This document shows, one piece after another, positions 1-6,684 of a stretch of DNA of 9,679 bases (the first letter of the stretch is position 1; every line of letters begins with the position of its first letter). The stretch lies in NCBI GenBank assembly GCA_025463105.1, contig JAOAPW010000495.1:1-9679 (forward strand), in the 5' to 3' direction. This DNA is from Candidatus Acidiferrum typicum (GTDB lineage Bacteria; Acidobacteriota; Terriglobia; Acidiferrales; UBA7541). A model generated the notes under the pieces. It was not told the origin of the DNA, did no database searches, and worked only from the letters and a program-made list of their open reading frames with translations. A program made the position numbers and the translations under genes.

Positions 1-1
1 G

Positions 2-916
2 GCGTTCCGCTATTACACGGCTGCTCGCTGGCCCGTGCCAAATTCATCGGGTAAGCAAAAAGCTTATCAGAATGCGCTCGCTGCATTTCGCAATTACGGA
101 CGATTTCTCGATCCACCCGTCGAAATCTTGCACATCCCATTCGAGGGCAAGGAAATTGCCGGATACATCAGACTGCCGAAGGATGTGCGGCCCGCTCCCG
201 TCGTATTCATGATCAATGGAACGGATTCGCGCAAAGAGGATGAAGTACAAGGACGAGACGCGATGTTTCGCAGCGGCATCGGCGTGGTCGCGATAGACAT
301 GCCTGGCACCGGTGAGTCTCCCATTAAAGCCGACGTCGGATCGGAGCGCATGTTTTCGCGCGTACTGGATTATCTGGCCACTCGTTCGGACGTCGATAGC
401 AAGCGCATTGTCGCCTGGGGCGTAAGCTATGGCGGCCATTGGTCGGCCAATCTTGCGTACGTCGAAAAAGATCGCCTGCGCGGCGCAGTTGTGCAGGGCG
501 GGCCGGTGCATGACTATTACACGGCTGAATGGCAGAAAAAATCGCTCGGCACTCCTGAATATTTGTTCGATTTATTCGCGGCGCGTGCCGCGATTTATGG
601 CGTCGAGTCCGTGGACGAAATGTTAGCGTACGGTCCGCGACTGTCGCTCAAGACGCAGGGCTTTCTCGGCAAACCATCCGCACCCATGCTGGCTGTGAAC
701 GGCGAGAAAGATAGCCAGGTGCCAATTTCCGACTTATATATGCTCATGCAATCGGGCGGCTCGGCCAAATGGTCGTGGGTCAATCCCGACGGGGGACACA
801 CCGGACGCTCGCAGGAGTGGCCCAATTCCAGAATCGCCGAGGAAGTCATCACGCCTTGGATCAAGGCTCGGCTCGAACCGGCGTCTGAAAACAAGCAAGC
901 TCGCAAGGGCGATTAG
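2..916 (+). CDS. Alpha/beta hydrolase, FrsA / 2,6-dihydropseudooxynicotine hydrolase-like (5' end cut by window edge)
   Basis: The frame is open to the left edge. The residues before the GTG at 35 (AFRYYTAARWPV) continue the family's N-terminal helical region, so the true start probably lies outside the window and the GTG is internal. A helical cap segment is followed by the alpha/beta-hydrolase core. Counting from the GTG codon, the visible catalytic triad is Ser131 in the nucleophile elbow GVSYGG (425-427), Asp226 in GEKDSQVP and His255 in DGGHTGR. A GTDSRKED stretch near residue 62 resembles the oxyanion-hole region of FrsA-type esterases. The protein is probably a cytoplasmic serine hydrolase acting on an ester or carbon-carbon bond; the substrate cannot be read from the sequence. 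It ends with TAG at 914-916, and no strong terminator follows. Membership of the serine hydrolase superfamily is firm; the subfamily is a recognition from sequence flavour. Confidence 0.88.
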   Translation, partial: AFRYYTAARWPVPNSSGKQKAYQNALAAFRNYGRFLDPPVEILHIPFEGKEIAGYIRLPKDVRPAPVVFMINGTDSRKEDEVQGRDAMFRSGIGVVAIDMPGTGESPIKADVGSERMFSRVLDYLATRSDVDSKRIVAWGVSYGGHWSANLAYVEKDRLRGAVVQGGPVHDYYTAEWQKKSLGTPEYLFDLFAARAAIYGVESVDEMLAYGPRLSLKTQGFLGKPSAPMLAVNGEKDSQVPISDLYMLMQSGGSAKWSWVNPDGGHTGRSQEWPNSRIAEEVITPWIKARLEPASENKQARKGD

Positions 917-1036
917 TAATTCGCGCCCTACGGAACGCGCATGGCTTCAAAAAATGGAACGTTCCGACGGTGGCTGACGTCCGATAGTGCGTAGCAATTC
1001 CCTCAGTGGGCCAAACATCAATTCCGATGATCGGGC

Positions 1037-1120
1037 GCGGGCTCTACTTGGAGCCCGCCGGAAAAAAAGGTGCGGGCTCTACTTTTACGCTGAACGCTTC
1101 AAGTGAAGCGTGGAGCCCGC
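1037..1120. repeat. REP-like palindromic repeat cluster (two hairpin units)
   Basis: Two head-to-tail units lie just upstream of the YncE-like gene. Unit 1 is GCGGGCTC (1037-1044), a 6-nt loop, then GAGCCCGC (1051-1058), an 8-bp perfect stem. Unit 2 reuses the same arms, GCGGGCTC (1072-1079) and GAGCCCGC (1113-1120), but encloses a second nested hairpin at 1094-1111, ACGCTTCAAGTGAAGCGT. Each unit is followed by an A-rich run (about 1061-1067 and 1123-1128). The nested 18-mer recurs exactly at 7206-7223, so this is a dispersed repeat and not a gene-specific structure. It could act as a transcript-stabilising or attenuating hairpin in the leader of the next gene. No REP-associated (RAYT) transposase is in the window. 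Confidence 0.75.
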
Positions 1121-1131
1121 CAGAAAAAACA

Positions 1132-1136
1132 CGGAG
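1132..1136 (+). promoter_or_regulatory. Ribosome binding site deciding the start of the YncE-like gene
   Basis: GGAGG at 1132-1136 lies 7 nt before the ATG at 1144 and immediately after the REP-like repeat. The reading frame is also open to an ATG at 1006, but that longer version would translate the repeat cluster and place the signal peptide 46 residues inside the protein. The strong Shine-Dalgarno therefore fixes 1144 as the start. Confidence 0.85.
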
Positions 1137-1143
1137 GAATCCG

Positions 1144-2181
1144 ATGCGAAGAACAATTTGGTCAGTTCTGTTTCTCGTTTGCGCCGCTGCATTTGTGACG
1201 ATTGCGGCAGTCCCTGCACCCGAAGGTTCGGGCTATCATTTGCTGAAGAAGGTAACGCTGGGAGGCGAAGGCGGCTGGGATTATCTCAGCGTCGATCCCG
1301 TATCGCACCATGTTTATCTTTCGCGCGGCACGCACATTATGGTTGTCGATTCCGACGGCAAAATTCTCGGCGACATCCCCAACTTGAAGGGAACCCACGG
1401 GGCTCAAATCGTCCCGGACCTCGGCCGCGGATTCAGCAGCAACGGCCAGTCGAATTCAGTGACGATCTTCGACTTAAAGACGCTCGCGCCCATCAGCGAG
1501 GTGAATTTGCCGATGGCAAATGGACCGGATGGCTTCATGTACGATCCAATGTCCAAGCGCGTGTTCGTCTTCAATGCTCGCAGCCATGATGCCTCGGCCA
1601 TCGACGCCAAAACAGGCGAAGTGGCCGGCACAGTGCCTCTCACCGGCAAGCCTGAAGCCGCTCAGACCGATGGCATGGGCCACGCCTGGGTCAACATCGA
1701 AGACAAGGCGGAGCTCATCGAATTCGACACGAAAGAATTGAAGGTGCTCGGCAAATTTCCGCTGCCAAATTGCGAAGAGCCCACCGGAATGGACATCGAT
1801 CGCGAACACAAGCGGCTTTTTATCGGCTGCCACAACAAGGTGATGCTGGTCGCTGGTTACGACGGCAAAATCGTCGGCAGCGTGCCCATCGGTGAAGGCG
1901 TGGATGCCAGCAACTTTGATCCGTCCACACAGCTGGCATTTGCTTCCTGCGGCGATGGAACGATCACCGTGACGCATGAGGATTCGCCGGATAAATTTAC
2001 CGTGGTAGACACCATTTCGACTCAGCGCGGCGCTCGCACTATGACTCTGGACACGGGGAACCACAATATCTATACCGTGACCTCGGAGTTTGGTCCTGCG
2101 CCAGCCGCGACGCCGGAAAATCCGCGACCGCGTCCGACGCAGGTTCCGGGCACGTTTACGCTGCTGATTTACGGCAGGTAG
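1144..2181 (+). CDS. Exported YncE-family (YVTN) beta-propeller protein
   Basis: The product is 345 aa starting at the ATG preceded by GGAGG. Residues 1-22 form a classic Sec signal peptide: MRR, a hydrophobic core, and likely cleavage after TIAA, so the mature protein should be periplasmic or secreted. The rest is a run of beta-propeller blades in which short motifs recur: phrases such as SVDPVSHHVYLS, MYDPMSKRVFVF, MDIDREHKRLFIG and NFDPSTQLAFAS mark successive blades, with turns such as DSDGKILGDIPN and DAKTGEVAGTVP between them. This is the pattern of the YVTN/YncE/quinoprotein-like propellers, which usually bind ligands or proteins rather than catalyse. Two cysteines (in LPNCEEP and FIGCHN) and a third (FASCGDG) are present. 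The C-terminus has a Pro-rich stretch (about residues 318-336) before a final strand. Function and ligand are unknown; the fold assignment is firm. The gene is probably monocistronic, as the next gene is about 280 bp downstream behind another repeat. Confidence 0.85.
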   Translation: MRRTIWSVLFLVCAAAFVTIAAVPAPEGSGYHLLKKVTLGGEGGWDYLSVDPVSHHVYLSRGTHIMVVDSDGKILGDIPNLKGTHGAQIVPDLGRGFSSNGQSNSVTIFDLKTLAPISEVNLPMANGPDGFMYDPMSKRVFVFNARSHDASAIDAKTGEVAGTVPLTGKPEAAQTDGMGHAWVNIEDKAELIEFDTKELKVLGKFPLPNCEEPTGMDIDREHKRLFIGCHNKVMLVAGYDGKIVGSVPIGEGVDASNFDPSTQLAFASCGDGTITVTHEDSPDKFTVVDTISTQRGARTMTLDTGNHNIYTVTSEFGPAPAATPENPRPRPTQVPGTFTLLIYGR

Positions 2182-2243
2182 AAGATTTTCTGTAAATTAT
2201 TTTGTGTGTCGTGGCGTCAAAGATTGCCGAAGAATTTGTGGTC

Positions 2244-2330
2244 GTCATCCCGAACGAAGTGAGGGATCTCTCTCGGTGCAAATCCAAAAGAAAGAGAGAT
2301 TCCTCGGCCCGCGGCGTGCCTCGGAATGAC
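2244..2330. repeat. Palindromic dispersed repeat element, about 87 bp
   Basis: The terminal arms are GTCATCCCGA (2244-2253) and TCGGAATGAC (2321-2330), inverted with one mismatch. Inner arms GGGATCTCTCTC (2263-2274) and GAGAGATTCCTC (2294-2305) also pair with small mismatches, giving a long imperfect hairpin. Elements with termini like GTCATYCCGA...TCGGAATGAC are, from memory, very common between genes in acidobacterial and some other bacterial genomes, where they create spurious translations such as VIPNEVRDLS, which is readable here in frame at 2202-2498. The structure is directly visible; copy number elsewhere cannot be checked. Its right terminal arm contains an ATG (2326) in frame with the downstream DUF4440 gene. 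Confidence 0.75.
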
Positions 2331-2457
2331 AACGTATCAAGTTTTCTGCAAGCCGTTCAGCCGCGACGTTCGAGCTTCGGAAATCAGACGCTTTCACCGC
2401 TGGAGGCTTATCAAGTTTGTATTGCTCCCGTTCGTGGGGTTGAGTTTTGGATCATTC

Positions 2458-3027
2458 ATGGCGACATATCTGTTTTCCAATGCGGAGGCGGGGCCTGAAA
2501 CTGCGTGGGGATCGATTCGTCCCATCGCGGTTCTCACGATGACCCTGTTTCTCTTCGCGCCGCTACCTGCTTCTCGCGCCCAAGATTCATCGAAGGCCTC
2601 CGACGCCGACTCCGCGGCGATCAAGCAGACGTTCACCGATTTCTACGAAAGTTTCAGCCACCATGACGCGCACGCCACGGCGATGACCTTTGCCGAAGAC
2701 GCGGACTTTACCAATATGCGCGGAATCCATCGACACGGCCGCGAGGAAATCGAAGCGTGGTTTGCGAACCTGTTCAAAGGGAATCTCAAATCCTCTAACC
2801 GCACCGACATCGTGCGCAGCATTCGCTTCTTCACGCCGCAGGTGGCCACTGTCGACGCCGATACCGTGATCACCGGAACGAAAATGGCTGACGGCTCGGA
2901 AGGTCCGCCCCGCAAAGGCTTGATGATCGCCACGCTAACCAAGCAAAACGGCCGCTGGCTGATCAGCGTCTTCCATGAAGCAGAATTTCCCGAGCCAGCA
3001 GCGACCGCGAACAGACTAACGAAATAG
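2458..3027 (+). CDS. Exported SnoaL-like / DUF4440 (SgcJ/EcaC-type) NTF2-fold protein
   Basis: The C-terminal ~125 residues form one NTF2-like/DUF4440 domain: an N-terminal helix (AAIKQTFTDFYESFSHHDA), then AMTFAEDADFTNMRG, the helix GREEIEAWFANLF, and a final beta sheet ending in NGRWLISVFHEAEFP, all characteristic of the SgcJ/EcaC group. A hydrophobic stretch PIAVLTMTLFLFAPLPASRAQ gives a signal peptide, so the domain is likely exported. The fold occurs in ketosteroid-isomerase-like enzymes and in small-molecule-binding proteins; no catalytic role can be assigned. The start is uncertain. The frame is open back to an ATG at 2326 inside the palindromic repeat, which would add a second hydrophobic segment (IKFVLLPFVGLSFG). 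I chose the ATG at 2458 because it leaves one signal peptide, but it has no good Shine-Dalgarno. A start even nearer the signal peptide (ATT at 2515, preceded by TGGGGA) is possible. Confidence 0.78.
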   Translation: MATYLFSNAEAGPETAWGSIRPIAVLTMTLFLFAPLPASRAQDSSKASDADSAAIKQTFTDFYESFSHHDAHATAMTFAEDADFTNMRGIHRHGREEIEAWFANLFKGNLKSSNRTDIVRSIRFFTPQVATVDADTVITGTKMADGSEGPPRKGLMIATLTKQNGRWLISVFHEAEFPEPAATANRLTK

Positions 3028-3061
3028 TTTAGTAAAGAAGGTTTCCGAGCATAAGCGCCCA

Positions 3062-3074
3062 TTGACATAGTCAA
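3062..3074. promoter_or_regulatory. Candidate autoregulatory operator over the -35 box
   Basis: TTGACATAGTCAA is a perfect 5-bp inverted repeat (TTGAC / GTCAA) with a 3-nt centre, and it exactly covers the -35 hexamer. A second small AT palindrome, ATATGATTATAT (3088-3099), covers the -10 edge and the ATG. Type II antitoxins with an AbrB-type DNA-binding domain commonly repress their own operon from sites overlapping the promoter, so these are natural operator candidates. Binding itself is inference. Confidence 0.45.
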
Positions 3075-3089
3075 CGAATCCTTTAAAAT
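3062..3089 (+). promoter_or_regulatory. Sigma70-type promoter of the toxin-antitoxin module
   Basis: A perfect -35 TTGACA (3062-3067), a 16-bp spacer and a -10 TAAAAT (3084-3089, 5 of 6 consensus) lie directly before the antitoxin gene in a locally AT-rich stretch. Transcription would be expected to begin near 3095-3098. That falls at the ATG at 3098 and implies either a leaderless mRNA or use of the next in-frame ATG at 3128. This is a by-eye match and no other promoter in the window looks as good. Confidence 0.65.
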
Positions 3090-3097
3090 ATGATTAT

Positions 3098-3376
3098 ATG
3101 AAAATACAATCGAAACGCGGACCGAGCATGGCTGTTGTCAAGATCGGAGTCAGCCGTCAAGTCGCTATCCCGAAAAAACTCCATGACCAGTTGGGTCTAG
3201 CACCTGGCGACTATCTGCAGATTGAACTCCAAGACGATCGCTTGATCCTCACGCCGAAAGCGCTCATCGAAAAGCGCCTAGCCGAAGGTCTTGAGGACAT
3301 CCGGCAGGGCCATGTACACGGACCATTTAAATCGGTACCCGCGCTGCTTCGGTCGCTTCACGGGACCAAAAAATGA
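3098..3376 (+). CDS. AbrB/MazE/SpoVT-type antitoxin of a type II toxin-antitoxin module
   Basis: The product is 92 aa. A swapped-hairpin AbrB/SpoVT DNA-binding domain occupies about residues 12-55: VVKIGVSRQVAIPKKLHDQL, then LAPGDYLQIELQDDRLILTPK. The tail (about 56-92) is helical and contains EGLEDIRQGHVHGPFKSVPALLRSLHG. This GxV-GPF-S pattern is typical of the toxin-neutralising tail of antitoxins paired with RelE/ParE-type toxins. The expected role is to wrap and inactivate the toxin encoded 11 bp downstream and to repress the shared promoter. Start choice: the ATG at 3098 sits almost at the predicted transcription start, while the ATG at 3128 begins exactly at the conserved domain (82 aa) and has a weak GGA 6 nt upstream. 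Either is possible; leaderless translation from 3098 would be the unusual case. Confidence 0.88.
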   Translation: MKIQSKRGPSMAVVKIGVSRQVAIPKKLHDQLGLAPGDYLQIELQDDRLILTPKALIEKRLAEGLEDIRQGHVHGPFKSVPALLRSLHGTKK

Positions 3377-3387
3377 AAGACTCTTAA

Positions 3388-3633
3388 ATGCGGCTTTTCT
3401 TCACCGAGCGTTTCCGCCGGAGTTACGCGGATGCTCCGTTACGTGTTCAAAAACAGTTCGACAAACAAGTCGCATTCCTGATACATGACATTCGTCATAC
3501 ATCGCTGCGATCCAAGAAATTCGACGAGGCCGAGGATATCTGGCAAGGTCGCGTTAGCGCGGACTGGCGTTTCTATTTCAAAATAGTTGGCGACGCGTAC
3601 TTCCTGCTCGATATGATTCCACATCCAAAATAG
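3388..3633 (+). CDS. RelE/ParE-superfamily toxin
   Basis: The product is 81 aa, normal for the family. It starts with MRLFFTERFRRSYADAP, the first strand and helix of RelE/ParE folds, continues with a Gln/Lys-rich helix (RVQKQFDKQVAFLIHD), then LRSKKFDEAEDIWQGRVSADWRFYFKIVGDAYFLLDMIPHPK. The motif WQGRVSADWRFYFKI corresponds to the core strands carrying the conserved Arg, and the C-terminal HPK resembles the basic or His end seen in ribosome-dependent RelE-like mRNA interferases. Whether it cleaves mRNA (RelE/YafQ-like) or poisons gyrase (ParE-like) cannot be decided by eye. It lies 11 bp after the antitoxin stop with no good Shine-Dalgarno of its own, which suggests reinitiation after the antitoxin so that antitoxin is made in excess. 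The gene converges on uvrA. Confidence 0.87.
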   Translation: MRLFFTERFRRSYADAPLRVQKQFDKQVAFLIHDIRHTSLRSKKFDEAEDIWQGRVSADWRFYFKIVGDAYFLLDMIPHPK

Positions 3634-3653
3634 AATTTACCTTAGCTATTTTG
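3626..3653. terminator. AT-rich inverted repeat between convergent toxin and uvrA genes (possible bidirectional terminator)
   Basis: CAAAATAG (3626-3633) and CTATTTTG (3646-3653) form a perfect 8-bp stem around a 12-nt loop. The left arm includes the toxin stop codon TAG. It sits in the 36-bp gap region where the two genes converge, the usual place for a shared terminator. The stem is AT-rich and no clear T-run follows on either strand, so an intrinsic terminator is only a possibility. Confidence 0.35.
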
Positions 3654-3669
3654 AGATATAGCTGTCAGC

Positions 3670-6537
3670 TCAGCCATGATTTCCATTTGATCCATTCAAA
3701 ACGCGCGCGAGAACCTGGCCCGTATACGATTTTTTCACGTGCGCGACTTGCTCGGGCGTGCCTTGCGCCACGATTCGGCCGCCGCCTTCACCGCCTTCCG
3801 GGCCGAGGTCGACGATCCAGTCAGCCTGCTTGATCACGTCCATGTGGTGCTCGATGATTACGACTGTGTTGCCGAGATCGGCGAGGCGATTCAGAACGTC
3901 CAGCAATTTCTTGACGTCGTCGAAGTGCAGACCCGTTGTGGGCTCGTCGAGAATATAGAGTGTACGGCCGGTCTGGCGGCGGGAAAGCTCCTTTGCAAGT
4001 TTGATGCGCTGCGCTTCGCCGCCGGAAAGCGTCGTCGACGACTGGCCGAGCTGAATGTAGCCGAGGCCAACGTCCACCAGCGTCTCGAGCTTTTGGCGTA
4101 TCTGCGGAATATTTTCGAGAATCTTCAGCGCGTCCACAATCTGCATGTCGAGCAGATCGGAAATCGAATGGCTTTTGTAGCGCACGGCGAGAGTCTCCGA
4201 ATTGTAACGGCGCCCGCGGCAGACTTCACACGTCACATAAACGTCGGGGAGAAAATTCATTTCGATGCGGCGCAGGCCATCGCCCTGGCAGGCTTCGCAG
4301 CGCCCGCCCTTCACATTGAAGCTGAAACGGCCGGGACGGTAGCCGCGCTCACGCGATTCGGGAAGCATGGCGAACAATTCGCGGATCGGCGCGAAGACGC
4401 CGGTATACGTCGCGGGGTTGGAGCGCGGCGTGCGGCCAATTGGCGCCTGATCGATTTCGATAACCTTGTCGATCTGCTCGGCGCCTTGGATTTCGCGAAA
4501 CGCGCCGGGACGTTCCATCGAGCGGTACAGAGTTTGCGCCAGCGCACGGTAAAGAATATCGTTCACAAGCGTCGATTTTCCCGAGCCGGAAACACCGGTG
4601 ATGACGGTAAGCAATCCGAGCGGTAATTCGAAGTCCACGTTCTTGAGATTGTTGGCCTCGCAGCCGAGCAGGCGAAGCACCTTGCCATTGGGCGAGCGGC
4701 GCTTCGTCGGAACGGCAATGGACAGATTGCCGCTCAAATAGCGGCCGGTAAGCGAATCGGCATTGCGCGCGATTTCTTCCGGGTGGCCCGTGGCGACAAG
4801 ATGTCCGCCCGCATCGCCGGCCCCGGGGCCGAGGTCCACTACATAATCAGCGCGGCGAATCGTTTCTTCGTCGTGTTCGACGACCAGCACGGTGTTGCCG
4901 AGATCGCGCAAGTGTTCGAGCGAAGAAATCAGGCGACCGTTATCGCGCGCGTGCAGCCCGATGGAGGGTTCGTCGAGCACGTAGAGTACGCCGCGAAGAC
5001 GAGAGCCGATTTGCGTCGCCAGGCGAATGCGCTGCGCTTCGCCGCCGGATAGCGTAGCGGAGGATCGATCCAGGCTCAGGTAGCCAAGGCCGACGGCGAG
5101 CAGAAAATCCAGGCGTGAAGCAATTTCACCCAGCGCACGCCCGGCGATGTCGGTCTGCCGCTGGGTCAAGCCCTTGCGAATATGGTCCACAGCCGGCCGC
5201 GCTTGGGAAATCGCCAGCGCTGTGAATTCGGAGATCGAACGGCCGCCTACTTTCACTGCCAGGCTTTCGGGACGCAGACGACGTTCGCCGCAAACCGCGC
5301 ATGGCGCCGGGGACATATACTGGCTGATCCACTCGCGGTAATTGTCCGAATTCGACTCTTGCAAACTATGCTCGAGAAAGCCAACCACGCCTTGAAAGTG
5401 CAGGCCCGGAAGCGCTTTCGATTTTGGAAGCCGTTTTCCCCCGGCGCCGCCATTATCCTTCGACGAAAGATTTGAAGGTGGATTGCCGTAGAGAATCAGG
5501 TTCTGCACGGCGGTCGGAAATTTTTCGAACGGAGTCGAAAGATCGAACCCGTGCGCGACAGCGCCCAGCTGCAGGCTGTGTTTCAGAAAAATAGAGCCTG
5601 AACCGGGACCGAGGCCCCCGTCGAATAGCGGGCGCGACCAGTCCACGATAATTTTGGACGGATCGAAATCGTACTTTGACCCCAGCCCATTACACGCGGG
5701 GCAAGCGCCATACGGTGAGTTGAAACTGAAGGATCGCGGCTCGAGTTGTGGGACGGAAATTCCGCAATCGCTGCAGGCCATTTTTTCGGAATAAACCTGC
5801 TCGGTGCCGCCGACAACCACAACCGTCACCAATCCCTTCGCCAGCTTCAACGCCGTGGCGATGGATTGTTCGAGCCTTCCTGCGATGCCCGGTTTCACCA
5901 GCAGCCGGTCCACCAACACATCGATATTGTGATTCTTGCGCTTATCGAGGCGTGGCGGATCGTCGAGCGGACACAAATCGCCGTCAATTCGTGCGCGCAC
6001 GAAGCCGTCGCGCGCGAACTTCTCCAGTTCCGCCCTGTACTCGCCTTTGCGGCCGCGCACCACCGGTGCCAAAATCATGATGCGATCGCCGGGCTTTGCC
6101 AACTCGCCGTGCAGGATGGCGCGCACGATCTGGTCGGTGGACTGCCGAGAAATCGGCTGGCCGCAGTTTGGACAATGCGGCGTGCCGATCGAGCTATAGA
6201 CCACGCGCAGGTAATCGTAGATTTCAGTAATGGTGCCAACGGTCGAACGCGGCGAGCGCGTCGTGGTTTTTTGTTCGATGGCAATCGCGGGCGAAAGGCC
6301 TTCGATCGAATCCACTTCCGGGCGCTCCATTTGATCGAGGAATTGGCGCGCGTACGCGGACAGCGATTCGACGTACCGGCGCTGTCCCTCGGCGTATATT
6401 GTGTCGAAGGCGAGGGAAGATTTACCCGATCCGGAAAGCCCGGTAATGACGGTCAGTGCGTTGCGCGGAATTTCGAGATCGATGTTTTTCAGATTGTGCT
6501 GGCGCGCGCCGCGAATGACAATTTTGGTCAGGCCCAT
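3670..6537 (-). CDS. uvrA: Excinuclease ABC subunit A (UvrA)
   Basis: The product is a complete 955-aa protein, close to the family's usual ~940 aa. UvrA dimers scan DNA, recognise bulky lesions with UvrB and load UvrB for dual incision in nucleotide excision repair. Two ABC ATPase cassettes are visible: Walker A GLSGSGKS (33-40) with signature LSGGE (497-501) and Walker B VLDEPS (520-525); and Walker A GVSGSGKS (648-655) with signature LSGGE (837-841) and Walker B ILDEPT (862-867). The zinc modules are intact: C255/C258/C279/C282, C747/C750/C770/C773, and the pair C122/C125 with C413/C416. The glycine/lysine-rich segment about 353-375 is a variable surface loop. The ATG at 6537 opens directly into the canonical TKIVIRGARQHNLKNID start; its Shine-Dalgarno is weak. 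No LexA-type box is recognisable by eye. Confidence 0.98.
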   Translation of the reverse strand: MGLTKIVIRGARQHNLKNIDLEIPRNALTVITGLSGSGKSSLAFDTIYAEGQRRYVESLSAYARQFLDQMERPEVDSIEGLSPAIAIEQKTTTRSPRSTVGTITEIYDYLRVVYSSIGTPHCPNCGQPISRQSTDQIVRAILHGELAKPGDRIMILAPVVRGRKGEYRAELEKFARDGFVRARIDGDLCPLDDPPRLDKRKNHNIDVLVDRLLVKPGIAGRLEQSIATALKLAKGLVTVVVVGGTEQVYSEKMACSDCGISVPQLEPRSFSFNSPYGACPACNGLGSKYDFDPSKIIVDWSRPLFDGGLGPGSGSIFLKHSLQLGAVAHGFDLSTPFEKFPTAVQNLILYGNPPSNLSSKDNGGAGGKRLPKSKALPGLHFQGVVGFLEHSLQESNSDNYREWISQYMSPAPCAVCGERRLRPESLAVKVGGRSISEFTALAISQARPAVDHIRKGLTQRQTDIAGRALGEIASRLDFLLAVGLGYLSLDRSSATLSGGEAQRIRLATQIGSRLRGVLYVLDEPSIGLHARDNGRLISSLEHLRDLGNTVLVVEHDEETIRRADYVVDLGPGAGDAGGHLVATGHPEEIARNADSLTGRYLSGNLSIAVPTKRRSPNGKVLRLLGCEANNLKNVDFELPLGLLTVITGVSGSGKSTLVNDILYRALAQTLYRSMERPGAFREIQGAEQIDKVIEIDQAPIGRTPRSNPATYTGVFAPIRELFAMLPESRERGYRPGRFSFNVKGGRCEACQGDGLRRIEMNFLPDVYVTCEVCRGRRYNSETLAVRYKSHSISDLLDMQIVDALKILENIPQIRQKLETLVDVGLGYIQLGQSSTTLSGGEAQRIKLAKELSRRQTGRTLYILDEPTTGLHFDDVKKLLDVLNRLADLGNTVVIIEHHMDVIKQADWIVDLGPEGGEGGGRIVAQGTPEQVAHVKKSYTGQVLARVLNGSNGNHG

Positions 6538-6667
6538 ATTGAGAAGGCCGCCCCCACAGCCGGCCCAGCGCCCTGTGCGTAAAATACGCCCATCGTAACC
6601 TTACAACGTTAGCAAGGCGGTCTAGCGGGGTCAAGAAAAACAGTGCCTGAAAAAAAAATCTTTGCCG

Positions 6668-6684
6668 CCTCAGGGAGGTTTTTT
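6668..6684 (+). terminator. Possible weak intrinsic terminator (+ strand)
   Basis: CCTC (6668-6671), loop AGG, GAGG (6675-6678), followed directly by TTTTTT. The stem is only 4 bp (5 with a G.T pair) and no gene on the + strand ends nearby, so this could be coincidental. On the other strand a T9 run (complement of 6650-6658) lies about 9 nt beyond the same stem. Confidence 0.25.

Noticed and set aside
1006..1143. N-terminal extension of the beta-propeller gene from the ATG at 1006
   Set aside because: It would translate the REP-like hairpins and bury the signal peptide; GGAGG precedes the ATG at 1144.
1474..2064. 196-codon - strand frame inside the beta-propeller gene
   Set aside because: It overlaps a well-supported coding sequence with signal peptide and Shine-Dalgarno, and shows no recognisable motif.
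2202..2498. 98-codon + strand frame after the beta-propeller gene
   Set aside because: Its sequence (VIPNEVRDLS...RDSSARGVPRND) is a translation of the palindromic repeat, a familiar spurious product, and it runs out of frame into the DUF4440 gene.
3739..4626. Long open frame (295 codons) on the + strand inside uvrA
   Set aside because: It is antisense to conserved UvrA sequence in a GC-rich gene, where long antisense frames are common. It shows no ribosome site or recognisable domain.
5746..6582. Another long + strand open frame (278 codons) covering the uvrA 5' end
   Set aside because: Same reason: it is a shadow of the conserved N-terminal UvrA coding sequence with Arg/Ala/His-rich composition.
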